Part shown: positions 1-8,123 of the stretch, one piece after another
Numbering within the stretch: position 1 is the stretch's first letter
Layout: each line of letters opens with the position of its first letter
Assembly (NCBI RefSeq): GCF_003054175.1
Contig: NZ_QBKN01000017.1
Location: 45,555 to 109,554 of the forward strand
Source of the DNA: Allosediminivita pacifica
Lineage (GTDB): Bacteria > Pseudomonadota > Alphaproteobacteria > Rhodobacterales > Rhodobacteraceae
Length of the DNA stretch: 64,000 nt
Reading direction: 5' to 3'
Made by a program: the position numbers and the translations under genes
The notes under the pieces: model-generated
The model's database searches: none
Seen by the model: the letters and a program-made list of their open reading frames with translations, nothing else
What the model was told of the DNA's origin: nothing

Positions 1-1293
1 GTCCTGCACCAGCTCGTAGCGCAGCAGGGTCAGCGGGTATTCGAGTTCCAGCGCCTCGACCGGGAGGTTGGAGGTGTTGGTGAGACCCACGTGGATGCCC
101 GAGAGGCCGTCAGCCGAGGGACGCGCCCCGCCGCCACCGCCGATGGTTTCGAGGTAGACCCAGATGCCGCCGTCCTCGTCGGTGCCGTTGAAGGTGGCGC
201 CGGTACAGCAGCCGTTGCCCGCGGCCATCACCTTGCCCGGGAGCGCCTTGGCCAGCGCGCCGTAGACGAGATCGGTCACGCGCTGGGAGGCGGCGATACG
301 GCCCTCGACCGCGGCGGGATGCGCGCAGTTGAGGATCGAGCCCTTGGGCGCGGTGACGCTGAGCGGGCGTGCGAGACCCGCGTTCGGCAGGACCGAGGGG
401 TCGAGCACGGATTTCACCGTGAAGTAGGCCGCCGCCAGCAGCGAGGTGTAGATCAGGTTCAGACCACCGCGCACCTGCGGGGGACCGTCGAAGGCCAGCA
501 GCATCTCGTCACCGGTCACGGTGATGTCGACCTTGAGGGTCATGGCGTCGGGCCACTGGTTGCTGTCGAACTGGTCCTCGAAGCGGTAGGTCCCGTCGGG
601 GATGGCGGCGATGGCCGCGCGCATCTTGCGTTCGGCGTAGTCCTGCAGCGCGTCGCCCGCGGCGAGAACCTTCTCGGTGCCGTATTTCTCGCAGAGGTCG
701 GTCATCCGCTGGACGCAGAGGCGGTTCGCGGACATCTGGGCGCGCAGGTCCGAGATCCGTTCGCGTGGGACCTGGCAGTTGAGCAGGAACATCTCTTGCA
801 GGTCGTTGTTTAGCACGCCCTCGCGGTAGAGGCGGACCGGAGGAATGCGCAGGCCTTCCTGGTAGATGTGCTGGTGGCCGCGGTCGGCGAAGTCGGAATG
901 GTGCGCCGTGTTGACCGCCCAGGCGACAAGCTGGCCGCCGACGAAGATCGGCTCGGCGAGCACGATATCGGGAAGGTGCGTGGCCCCGCCCGCGTAGGCA
1001 TCGTTGGCCATGAACACGTCACCGGCCTTGATGTCCTCCATGTCGAAGCGTTCGCGGATCGCGGGGATCACGCCCAGGAACGAGCCGAGGTGCATGGGGA
1101 TGTGTTCGGCCTGGCAAAGCGTGTTGCCACGGTGATCGAACAGGGCGGTGGAGCAGTCGCGCCGCTCCTTGATGTTGGTCGAGTAGGAGGCCCGCACGAG
1201 CGCCTCGCCCATTTCCTCGACGATGCTCTGCAGCGCCGAGCCGATCACCTCGACGGTGATGGGATCAATCGGCTTCTTGTCCTGCGCACTCAT
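1..1293 (-). CDS. hyuB: Hydantoinase B / oxoprolinase-type beta subunit (partial, 3' end beyond window)
   Basis: This is the HyuB half of a two-subunit ATP-dependent hydantoinase / N-methylhydantoinase / 5-oxoprolinase enzyme, which opens a cyclic amide ring in the cytoplasm. About 431 residues are visible and the frame stays open to the left edge, so the C-terminus is missing. The protein starts at an ATG at 1291-1293 and opens with a family-like segment (DPITVEVIGSALQSIVEEMG), followed by FMANDAYAGGATHLPD, which resembles the conserved NDPY/GG.H metal-site region. A glycine-rich stretch (ETIGGGGGARPS) lies near the visible end. Its ATG overlaps the hyuA stop by 4 bp (ATGA), which implies translational coupling. 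The substrate cannot be fixed from sequence. The family call is firm and the specificity is open. Confidence 0.88.
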   Translation of the reverse strand, partial: MSAQDKKPIDPITVEVIGSALQSIVEEMGEALVRASYSTNIKERRDCSTALFDHRGNTLCQAEHIPMHLGSFLGVIPAIRERFDMEDIKAGDVFMANDAYAGGATHLPDIVLAEPIFVGGQLVAWAVNTAHHSDFADRGHQHIYQEGLRIPPVRLYREGVLNNDLQEMFLLNCQVPRERISDLRAQMSANRLCVQRMTDLCEKYGTEKVLAAGDALQDYAERKMRAAIAAIPDGTYRFEDQFDSNQWPDAMTLKVDITVTGDEMLLAFDGPPQVRGGLNLIYTSLLAAAYFTVKSVLDPSVLPNAGLARPLSVTAPKGSILNCAHPAAVEGRIAASQRVTDLVYGALAKALPGKVMAAGNGCCTGATFNGTDEDGGIWVYLETIGGGGGARPSADGLSGIHVGLTNTSNLPVEALELEYPLTLLRYELVQD

Positions 1294-3344
1294 GCCTTCA
1301 CCTCCAGGATCAGGTTCAGATAGGGGTCCACGGTGCCCGTCATGTCCGGCAGGATGACGGTGGTCGTGTCCATTTGTTCGACGATGGCGGGGCCTTCGAT
1401 CACGTTGCCGGGGCGCAGCTTTTCGCGTGCGTAGACACCGGCGGGGACGAAATCGCCCGCCTCGGCCATCCAGACGTCGCGGGTCGCGATTTGCGCGGCG
1501 GAGGCGTCGGGGCCTTCTTCCGGCTGCGGCTTGAACTCGGCCTTGTTGACGACGCCTGCCGCCTCGAGGCGCAGGGTGACGAGCTGGATCTGCTCACCCT
1601 CGGCGATGAAGCCGAAGCGCTGGCGGTGGGCGGCTTCGAAGCCTTCCTCGAGCTGGCGGAAGGTCTCGGCCGTGATCGGCCCGGCGGGCACGGCGACGGA
1701 GAGTTCGTAGTTCTGGCCCATGTAGCGCATGTCGGCGGTGCGGGTCAGGACGCGGCGGTCCTCGGCGATGCCCTCGTTGTCGAGCCAGGCCTCGGCCTGC
1801 CCCACGAGATCGGCAAAGCCGGATTCGATGGCATCACGCGCGCTGTCGTCGAGCGGCAGCAGGCGCGAGATGGCGAAGTCCGCACGCAGGTCGGTCAGCA
1901 GCAGGCCGAGCGCGCAGAGCGTGCCCGGCGTGAGCGGCACGATCACCTTGCCCATGTCGAGCTCCCGCGCGAGGCGCGCAGCGTGGAGCGGACCGGCACC
2001 GCCGAAGGCCATCAGCGCGTAGTCGCGCGGGTCGTGGCCGCGCTGGACCGAGATCACGCGAATCGCCTTGGCCATGTTGGCGGTGACGACCGAGATGATG
2101 CCCTGCGCGGCTTCCATCACGCCGAGGCCGAGGCTGTCGGCGAGGCGCTGGACCGATTCGACGGCAAGATCGCGGCGCACCTTCATGCGGCCGCCGAGGA
2201 TCTCGACCGGGTTGAGAGTCTGGAGCACGATGTTGGCGTCGGTCACCGTCGGCTCGGTCGAGCCGAGACCGTAGCAGACGGGGCCGGGATGCGCGCCGGC
2301 CGAGCGCGGCCCGACCTTGAGCAGGCCGCCGGTGTCGACGTTGGCGATGGAACCGCCGCCCGCGCCCACGGTGTGGATGTCGAGCATCGGCGCCTTGATC
2401 GGATAGCCGTGCACGTCGGCTTCGCCGGTGAGCTGGCAGACGCCGTTCTGAAGCAGCGCCACGTCCGAGGAGGTGCCACCTACGTCGAAGGTGATGATGT
2501 TGTCGAAGCCCGACATCTTGCCGATGGCCTGCGCCGCGACGACGCCGGTCGAGGGGCCGGAGAGCACGGTGCGGACCGGCAGGTTGGCCGCCGTGTCGAA
2601 GCCGATGACGCCGCCGTTCGACTGGGTGAGCTGGGGCGCGATTTCCAGCCCGATCTCGTCGAGGTTTTCCTTCAGGCGGCGAATGTAGCGCTGCATGACC
2701 GGGCCGAGGTAGGCGTTGACCACGGTGGTGGAGAGGCGCTCGAATTCGCGGAACTCGGGCGCGACGTCGTGCGAGGTCGAGACGAAGACGTCCGGCAGTT
2801 CCTCGGCGATGACGCGCTTGGCGAGCTCTTCGTGCTCGGTGTTGAGGAAGCCGTAGAGGAAGCAGACGGCGAGCGACTTGATGTCCTCACCCGCCAGAAG
2901 CTGAAGCTCGGCGCGCAGGGCATCGACATCGAGGGGGACATCGACGGAGCCGTCGTATTTCATGCGCTCGGGCACCTCGCGGCGCAGGTCGCGCGAGACC
3001 AGCTGCTCGGGCTTCTCGGCCATCATATCGTAGAGGTTCGGGCGCTTCTGGCGGCCGATCTCGAGAAGGTCGCGGAAGCCGTCGGAAACGATCAGGCCGG
3101 TCTTCACGCCGCGCAGTTCGATCAGCGCGTTGGTGGCGACGGTCGTGCCGTGGCCGAGCAACGACAGGTCCTTGGCGGTCTTGCCGACCTGGTCCAGCCC
3201 CTCGACCACGCCGGTGGTGATCCCGCGGGAGGGATCGTCCGGGGTCGACGAGACCTTCCAGATCTCGACCTTGCCGCTGTCTTCGTCAAAGAGGCAAACG
3301 TCCGTGAACGTGCCACCGGAATCTACGCCAATTCTCCAGGCCAT
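1290..3344 (-). CDS. hyuA: Hydantoinase A / N-methylhydantoinase A (ATP-binding subunit)
   Basis: A 684-residue HyuA subunit, full length for the family. It carries the N-terminal actin-like phosphate-binding motif GVDSGGTFTD (residues 6-15), a second nucleotide-binding block (ITFDVGGTSSDVALL) and a mid-protein GAGGGSIA segment, all characteristic of the hydantoinase/oxoprolinase superfamily. With the downstream HyuB it should hydrolyse a hydantoin or oxoproline-like ring using ATP. The start ATG has a purine-rich upstream stretch (GGGAAGAAGAAG). The gene diverges from a TRAP importer 0.6 kb away, suggesting that the importer supplies the substrate; this is inferred from context only. Acetone carboxylase and acetophenone carboxylase subunits are distant relatives, but the A+B two-gene layout fits hydantoinase best. 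Confidence 0.88.
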   Translation of the reverse strand: MAWRIGVDSGGTFTDVCLFDEDSGKVEIWKVSSTPDDPSRGITTGVVEGLDQVGKTAKDLSLLGHGTTVATNALIELRGVKTGLIVSDGFRDLLEIGRQKRPNLYDMMAEKPEQLVSRDLRREVPERMKYDGSVDVPLDVDALRAELQLLAGEDIKSLAVCFLYGFLNTEHEELAKRVIAEELPDVFVSTSHDVAPEFREFERLSTTVVNAYLGPVMQRYIRRLKENLDEIGLEIAPQLTQSNGGVIGFDTAANLPVRTVLSGPSTGVVAAQAIGKMSGFDNIITFDVGGTSSDVALLQNGVCQLTGEADVHGYPIKAPMLDIHTVGAGGGSIANVDTGGLLKVGPRSAGAHPGPVCYGLGSTEPTVTDANIVLQTLNPVEILGGRMKVRRDLAVESVQRLADSLGLGVMEAAQGIISVVTANMAKAIRVISVQRGHDPRDYALMAFGGAGPLHAARLARELDMGKVIVPLTPGTLCALGLLLTDLRADFAISRLLPLDDSARDAIESGFADLVGQAEAWLDNEGIAEDRRVLTRTADMRYMGQNYELSVAVPAGPITAETFRQLEEGFEAAHRQRFGFIAEGEQIQLVTLRLEAAGVVNKAEFKPQPEEGPDASAAQIATRDVWMAEAGDFVPAGVYAREKLRPGNVIEGPAIVEQMDTTTVILPDMTGTVDPYLNLILEVKA

Positions 3345-3975
3345 CTTCTTCTTCCCGTTTTGATCTTCAGGCCGCGCAGGCGGCCGCTACTGAGGGCGGG
3401 GTGCGCCGCCGTGCGGGGCGGTTACCCGCCGGGGCGACGGAGCGGTGAGAGCTTCGAGGGCAGTCTGCGCAAAGGCGAGCAAAAAACGTCACAGTCGCCC
3501 CAAGAGGCATCTGCCCTGCAGCGGATGGAAGACCTCGACCCGCTCGGGCCGGGCAACACTTGGACGCCTCGCCTATTGCGCGAACGCGGCCCACCCTGTG
3601 CAACCATACCCCTGAAAGGGCTCGACTTTGTACTTCTTTGCCGGTCACTCTTGCCTCGGCCTCCACGGATCGCGGCAGGACATGCCTTGCCCGCCAGCTC
3701 TTGCGCTTCTTGCTCGCTCACTTTTGGCCGTATGTGAATGAAAAACTCTCCCACAGGGGAAAAACCCACAAATATGCCTCATAAATGAGCAATTAACGGC
3801 ATATACCGTGCCTCAAACCATCAGCTCAAGGGTATTTTTGGAAGAAGGTGAAGGTTTGTTGACAGATAGAGCAATTTTGTGCCTGCATACGTGCATCATT
3901 GCGCAACATGTAATGAGCGGGACGATCACACGGCCCGTTTGCGAAGCAATACAGTCAAACGCAGGGAGCTTCATC
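3345..3975. promoter_or_regulatory. Divergent promoter region between hyuA and the TRAP operon
   Basis: No convincing gene lies in these 631 bases. The left half is GC-rich. The right half (about 3720-3910) is visibly AT-richer, as expected of promoter DNA. It contains a 12-bp palindrome CTCATAAATGAG-like element at 3778-3789 (arms CTCAT/ATGAG), a near-palindrome ACGGCATATACCGT at 3796-3809 (12 of 14 positions symmetric), a TTGACA that could be a -35 element at 3859-3864 with no good -10 at standard spacing, and TTGCGCAA at 3899-3906. These are candidate operators, perhaps for the DeoR-type regulator encoded at 7010, but assignment is inference. Confidence 0.4.
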
Positions 3976-4992
3976 ATGACTTTCACTCGCCGCACGTTCA
4001 TGCGCTCGGCCGTCGCCACGGGTGCGCTTGTCGCTGCGACCCGCCCGGCCTTTGCCAACGTCCGCTGGGACTTTGCCGACGAATACGGCGCGCAGTCGCT
4101 GTCCGGCCAGGCGTGCAACTTCTTCGTCTCGGAGATGGAAGACCGCGTCGGCGACGCGCTGACCATCAACTACCAGGGCGGCGGTGCGCTCGGCTACAAG
4201 TCGACCGACCACTTCGACGCCGTGCAGGACGGCGCGGTGCAGGCGGCGGTCACGCTGGTGACGCAGCTTGGCGGGATCGACCCCTTCTTCAACCTGTCGT
4301 CGCTGCCCTTCATCGCCTCCAGCCTCGATGAGGCCTACCTCCTGTGGCAGGCCGCGCGCGAGGAATACGCCAAGATCTTCGAAGAGAACGGCATGGTGCT
4401 GCTCTGGGCGATGCCGAACCCGCCGTCGGGCATCCACGCGCCCGAGCCGATCACCTCGGTCGGCGCACTCGAGGGTCTGCGCATCCGCACCTACGACGTG
4501 AACGGCACCCGCACCCTGCGCGAAGCGGGCGCGGCGCCGCTGCAGGTGGCGTGGTCCGACCTCGTGCCGCAGCTGTCGACCGGCGGGCTCGACGCGGTTC
4601 TGACCTCGGCCGACGGCGCGATCCAGCTGTCGATCTGGGATTACGTGAGCGATTTTACCGAGATGAACTACGCCATGGGCCTGTTCATGTGCCACGTGAA
4701 CAAGGACGAGTTCGACGCCCTGCCCGAAGACGTGAAGACCGCGATGATGGACTCGATCGACGCCTGCGACGAGTACAACTGGCAGATCATCCGCGACTCC
4801 ATCGACACCGCATACGAGCGGATGGCCGAGAACGGCATGACCATCACCCGCGAAGGCGACGTCCCGGCCGAGGTCTTCGAGCACTTGCAAGAAGCCGGCG
4901 CGTCGGTTCGTGAAAGCTGGCTGGAAGAAACCGGCGAGCGCGGCCAGAACGTGCTGGCACGCTTCGAGGAACTCAAGGCGCAAGCCGGCTGA
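3976..4992 (+). CDS. dctP: TRAP transporter solute-binding protein (DctP family), Tat-exported
   Basis: A 338-residue periplasmic binding protein of a tripartite ATP-independent (TRAP) importer. I chose the ATG at 3976, preceded by AGGGAG at 7-nt spacing, rather than the in-frame start 56 codons upstream, because the protein then begins with a signal peptide. That signal has a twin-arginine motif (TRRTFMRS, residues 4-11), an alanine-rich hydrophobic core and an AFA cleavage site near residue 27, so export is probably by the Tat system in folded form. The segment RIRTYDVNGTRTLREAG contains the conserved arginine region that binds carboxylate ligands in DctP proteins. It is the first gene of a dctP-dctQ-dctM operon divergent from hyuA. 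The ligand is probably a carboxylate-bearing compound linked to the hydantoinase, by inference. Confidence 0.9.
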   Translation: MTFTRRTFMRSAVATGALVAATRPAFANVRWDFADEYGAQSLSGQACNFFVSEMEDRVGDALTINYQGGGALGYKSTDHFDAVQDGAVQAAVTLVTQLGGIDPFFNLSSLPFIASSLDEAYLLWQAAREEYAKIFEENGMVLLWAMPNPPSGIHAPEPITSVGALEGLRIRTYDVNGTRTLREAGAAPLQVAWSDLVPQLSTGGLDAVLTSADGAIQLSIWDYVSDFTEMNYAMGLFMCHVNKDEFDALPEDVKTAMMDSIDACDEYNWQIIRDSIDTAYERMAENGMTITREGDVPAEVFEHLQEAGASVRESWLEETGERGQNVLARFEELKAQAG

Positions 4993-5009
4993 TCCGAGCG
5001 ATACCACAC

Positions 5010-5035
5010 TGCCCGCGCCCCGGCCGGCGCGGGCA
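5010..5035 (+). promoter_or_regulatory. GC-rich hairpin between dctP and dctQ
   Basis: A perfect 10-bp stem (TGCCCGCGCC / GGCGCGGGCA) with a 6-nt CCGGCC loop lies just after the dctP stop and before dctQ. It has no T-tract, so it is not a classical terminator. In binding-protein operons such hairpins commonly protect the upstream mRNA from 3' exonucleases or reduce readthrough, giving excess binding protein over membrane subunits. That role here is inferred. Confidence 0.6.
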
Positions 5036-5063
5036 AGCCATATGACCGAAGCATGGAGCGGCC

Positions 5064-5648
5064 ATGAGCGACCTGAACAAGCAGCAACTCCCCGAGATCG
5101 AGGAGTATCGCCATCCTGAAAAGACCGACGATCCGGTCTGGCTTGGCGCGATTGCTCGGGTGTCGACCCTTCTCAACAAGACGGCGGCGGTGATTTCCGC
5201 CACACTTCTGGTCGGAATGACGGCGCTGATCCTTCTCGAGATCTGCATGCGCTTCTTCTCGACCTCGACCTACATGGCGGACGTGCTTGTCGGCTACGGC
5301 GTGGCGGCGATCACCTTCCTGGCGGCGCCCTGGGCGCTGGAGGAAGGCGCCATGATCCGCGTGACGGCGCTGACCGACCGCCTGAACGGCTGGGCCCGCT
5401 GGCTGGCCGAGGCGTTTTCCGTGGTGACCGCGGGCAGCATCATGTGGTTCCTGATGACCCACCAGTGGGGATCGGTCACCAAGCTCTATTCGCGCGGATC
5501 GACGAGCGAGCACTTCATCCCGATCCCGCTCTGGATTCCCGAGAGCTTCTTCCTGATCGGGCTTGCCCTTCTTCTTGTGCAATTCGTCGTCCGCGGCCTG
5601 CGGCTGGTGGCCGTGGGTCATGCCGACGAACGCGCGCTGAACATCTGA
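5064..5648 (+). CDS. dctQ: TRAP transporter small permease subunit (DctQ family)
   Basis: A 194-residue small membrane subunit of the TRAP importer. After a charged cytoplasmic N-terminus of about 35 residues there are four hydrophobic helices, as expected of DctQ. The second carries the typical LEICMRFFS-like sequence and the third region the APWALEEGAMIRV motif, both common in DctQ proteins. The ATG has a GGAG upstream. It lies between the binding-protein gene and the large permease gene, 16 bp before the latter, so the two membrane subunits are likely cotranslated. It links the binding protein to the DctM transport subunit in the inner membrane. Confidence 0.9.
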   Translation: MSDLNKQQLPEIEEYRHPEKTDDPVWLGAIARVSTLLNKTAAVISATLLVGMTALILLEICMRFFSTSTYMADVLVGYGVAAITFLAAPWALEEGAMIRVTALTDRLNGWARWLAEAFSVVTAGSIMWFLMTHQWGSVTKLYSRGSTSEHFIPIPLWIPESFFLIGLALLLVQFVVRGLRLVAVGHADERALNI

Positions 5649-5664
5649 CCCCGGGAGAAATTCC

Positions 5665-6969
5665 ATGTCCATCACGTTTTCCGCGGGGGTTCTCGTCGCC
5701 CTGCTGGCGCTTTTCCTCGGGGCCGGGGTCTGGATCTTTTCCGGCCTCATGCTGGTCGGCGCCTCGGCCATGTACTTCGTTCTCGACTTCAACCTCGTGC
5801 GGATCGGCGCGATCGCGACGCGGGTGATCTCGTCCTCGGCCATCTCGTGGGAGCTGGCGGCCATCCCGATCTTCATGTGGATGGGCGACATCATCTTCCG
5901 CACCGACATCTCGCAGCGGCTGTTCCGCGGGCTGGCCCCGCTGGTCGCACGCATCCCGGGCGGGCTGCTGCACACCAACGTCTTTGGCTGCACGGTCTTC
6001 GCGGCCATTTCGGGGTCGTCCACGGCGACCACCGCGACCGTCGGCAAGATCACCATCCCCGAACTTCAGAAGCGCGGCTACGACCTGCGCCTGTCGGCGG
6101 GGTCGTTGGCGGGCGCCGGGTCCTTCGGGCTTCTGATCCCGCCGTCGATCGCGATGATCGTCTACGGCGTGCTGGCCGAGGTCTCCATCGCGCAGCTCTT
6201 CGCGGCCGGCGTGATCCCCGGCCTGATGATGGCAGGGCTTTACGTAGGCTACATCGCGATCGTGTCGCTGATGGACCCGTCGCGCGCCCCGCGGTTCGAC
6301 GGCGAGGTGACCGCCAGGGCGATGGGCCGCGGGCTGCTGGAACTGCTGCCCATCGTGCTGCTGATGTTCGTGGTGCTGGGCTCGATCTACTCGGGTCTCG
6401 CCACCCCGTCCGAGGCGGCGGCCGTGGGCGTCTTCGGCGCCATCCTCATCACCGTGGTGACAGGGCAGTTCTCGCTCCGGCTGATGCGGGACAGCCTTCT
6501 GGCGACGATCCGCGTGTCGGCGATGATCCTGATGCTGATCGCGGCGTCGTCCTTCCTGTCGGCGGCCATCGCCTACATGCAGCTTCCCACGCAGATCACC
6601 GAGGGAATCTCGGCGCTGCAACTGTCGCCCTACGGCGTGCTGCTGATCCTTGCCGCGCTCTATATCGTGCTGGGCATGTTCCTCGACGGGACGTCGATGA
6701 CGGTGATGACCGTGCCGATCGCGGTGCCGCTGATCGTGCAGGCCGGGTTCGACCCTCTGTGGTTCGGCATCTACCTCGTCATCATGATCGAGATGAGCGC
6801 GCTGACGCCGCCGGTGGGGCTGAACCTCTTTGTCCTTCAGGGTCTGACACAGCGGACCATGGGCGAGACGGTGCGCGCGACGTTGCCCTTTTTCCTGCTG
6901 CTCTGCCTCGGTACGGTCATCCTGGCCGTCTTTCCCGAAATCGTCCTGTGGTTGCCTAGCCGACTGTGA
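5665..6969 (+). CDS. dctM: TRAP transporter large permease subunit (DctM family)
   Basis: A 434-residue inner-membrane protein that forms the ion-coupled transport channel of the TRAP importer. It has about a dozen hydrophobic helices and the family hallmarks: FAAISGSSTATTATVG in the first half, LIPPSIAMIVYG, the repeated-half counterpart LTPPVGLNLFVLQG near the C-terminus, and FLDGTSMTVMTVPI. The length is typical for DctM. A good ribosome-binding site (GGGAGAAATTCC) precedes the ATG. It is the third gene of the TRAP operon and is followed 40 bp later by the DeoR-type regulator on the same strand. Confidence 0.92.
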   Translation: MSITFSAGVLVALLALFLGAGVWIFSGLMLVGASAMYFVLDFNLVRIGAIATRVISSSAISWELAAIPIFMWMGDIIFRTDISQRLFRGLAPLVARIPGGLLHTNVFGCTVFAAISGSSTATTATVGKITIPELQKRGYDLRLSAGSLAGAGSFGLLIPPSIAMIVYGVLAEVSIAQLFAAGVIPGLMMAGLYVGYIAIVSLMDPSRAPRFDGEVTARAMGRGLLELLPIVLLMFVVLGSIYSGLATPSEAAAVGVFGAILITVVTGQFSLRLMRDSLLATIRVSAMILMLIAASSFLSAAIAYMQLPTQITEGISALQLSPYGVLLILAALYIVLGMFLDGTSMTVMTVPIAVPLIVQAGFDPLWFGIYLVIMIEMSALTPPVGLNLFVLQGLTQRTMGETVRATLPFFLLLCLGTVILAVFPEIVLWLPSRL

Positions 6970-7009
6970 GGCAACGCGATAGGACCGGACGGACGGGATA
7001 GCGGATCAC

Positions 7010-7894
7010 ATGCGAACAAGGAGAGCCCCCTTGCGCAAGCCAGAGGACGCAGCAAACGAAGAGATGCTGCCGGCCGAGCGTCGGCAGCACCTGATCGAAT
7101 GGTTCAAGCAGAACCAGGCGGGGTCGGGACAGGACCTTGCGCGGATGTTCGGGATCTCGGTCTCGACCATCCGGCGGGATCTCGATCTGCTGGCGAGCGA
7201 GGGGCTTGTTCGGCGCACCCACGGCGGCGCGGTGGCGATCCGGTCGCGCGCCACCTACGAGCCCTCGACGGACCTGTCGGAACGCACGGCGGTCGAGGAA
7301 AAGCACGCAATCGTCGGCGAGGCGCTCAAACTGATCGAGCCGAACCTGTCGCTGCTGATCGATACCGGCGCGGTGATCTGCCACCGGCTCGCGGACAGGA
7401 TCGCGGAACTGGAATACCCGCTGACCGTCATCACCAATGACCTCTACGTGGCGAAGCAGCTGACCTACCGGGACAACATCACGCTGATCGTGCCGGGCGG
7501 GGCCTGCCGCGTCGGATCGTTCAGCCTGCTGGGCGAACCAGGGCTGAGCTTCCTGCGGGACATCCACTGCGACATCTTCTTCATGTCGGCGGCGGCCATC
7601 GACGAGACCGGCGCATCCGAGACCAACCTCGAGCTGGGTCACATGAAGCGCGCCATGGCCGAGGCCGCGAGCGAGGTGGTCCTGCTGGCCGACAGCAGCC
7701 GGTTCATGTCCTGCGCGCTGCACCGAACGGTGCCCATCGGGTCCATCGACCGGGTCATCACCGACACCGGCCTGCTGGAAGAGGACCGCGCGAAGTTTCC
7801 GCCGCACAAGCCGGGCTTCAAGGTCGTGGACAGCAGCGGCGACACGCCCGAGGAATGGGCCCCGACACAGGGCCGCGAGCGCGCCACGTCCTGA
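7010..7894 (+). CDS. DeoR/GlpR-family transcriptional regulator
   Basis: A 294-residue DeoR-family repressor. An N-terminal winged helix-turn-helix lies at about residues 22-75 (DLARMFGISVSTIRRDL, then the family-typical RRTHGGA). The C-terminal DeoRC sensor domain has the ITNDLYVA and FFMSAAAID elements, used by relatives to bind sugar phosphates. The ATG at 7010 has a weak ribosome-binding site; an in-frame TTG at 7031 follows AAGGAGAG at good spacing and may be the real start, shortening the protein by seven residues. It is probably cotranscribed with the TRAP genes and may control them and the divergent hydantoinase genes. The effector is unknown, and a DeoR protein beside a hydantoin-type pathway is not an obvious match. 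Confidence 0.88.
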   Translation: MRTRRAPLRKPEDAANEEMLPAERRQHLIEWFKQNQAGSGQDLARMFGISVSTIRRDLDLLASEGLVRRTHGGAVAIRSRATYEPSTDLSERTAVEEKHAIVGEALKLIEPNLSLLIDTGAVICHRLADRIAELEYPLTVITNDLYVAKQLTYRDNITLIVPGGACRVGSFSLLGEPGLSFLRDIHCDIFFMSAAAIDETGASETNLELGHMKRAMAEAASEVVLLADSSRFMSCALHRTVPIGSIDRVITDTGLLEEDRAKFPPHKPGFKVVDSSGDTPEEWAPTQGRERATS

Positions 7895-7954
7895 GCCGCG
7901 GGCCGCGCCGGAGGGCAGGTTCCCGCAGCCGTTTCCCGGGTAACACGAACGAAG

Positions 7955-7981
7955 AAGGCCGCCCCGAGGGCGGCCTTTTTT
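7955..7981 (+). terminator. Rho-independent terminator after the TRAP/DeoR operon
   Basis: A perfect 10-bp stem (AAGGCCGCCC / GGGCGGCCTT) with a 3-nt loop is followed by a run of T. It ends the rightward operon and faces the leftward tRNA and hemY genes. Confidence 0.92.
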
Positions 7982-8003
7982 CACTGCTATTCCAGCAGAT
8001 TAG

Positions 8004-8079
8004 TGGTGCCGGTGATAGGACTCGAACCTACGACCCCATCATTACGAATGACGTGCTCTACCAGCTGAGCTACACCGGC
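8004..8079 (-). tRNA. tRNA-Thr (anticodon CGT)
   Basis: A complete 76-nt tRNA on the minus strand with the 3' CCA encoded. The acceptor stem is GCCGGTG/CACCGGC, the D-arm GCTCAGCTGGTAGAGC is standard, the anticodon stem CGTCA/TGATG closes the loop TTCGTAA (anticodon CGT, reading ACG threonine codons), and the T-arm contains GTTCGAGTC. It sits in the 3' flank of hemY between two operons. Confidence 0.97.
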
Positions 8080-8123
8080 CCGTGGGCCGCGCATTTAGCA
8101 GCCCTTCGACGGGAGGGGAAGCC

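Noticed and set aside
1374..3737. A 787-codon open frame on the plus strand opposite hyuA
   Set aside because: It is a GC-driven shadow. The minus strand encodes a complete HyuA with all family motifs, and the plus frame shows no domain and a composition full of Arg, Gly, Ala and Asp.
3808..3975. N-terminal extension of the TRAP binding protein
   Set aside because: The extra 56 codons run through promoter-like DNA and would bury the Tat signal peptide. The ATG at 3976 has its own ribosome-binding site.
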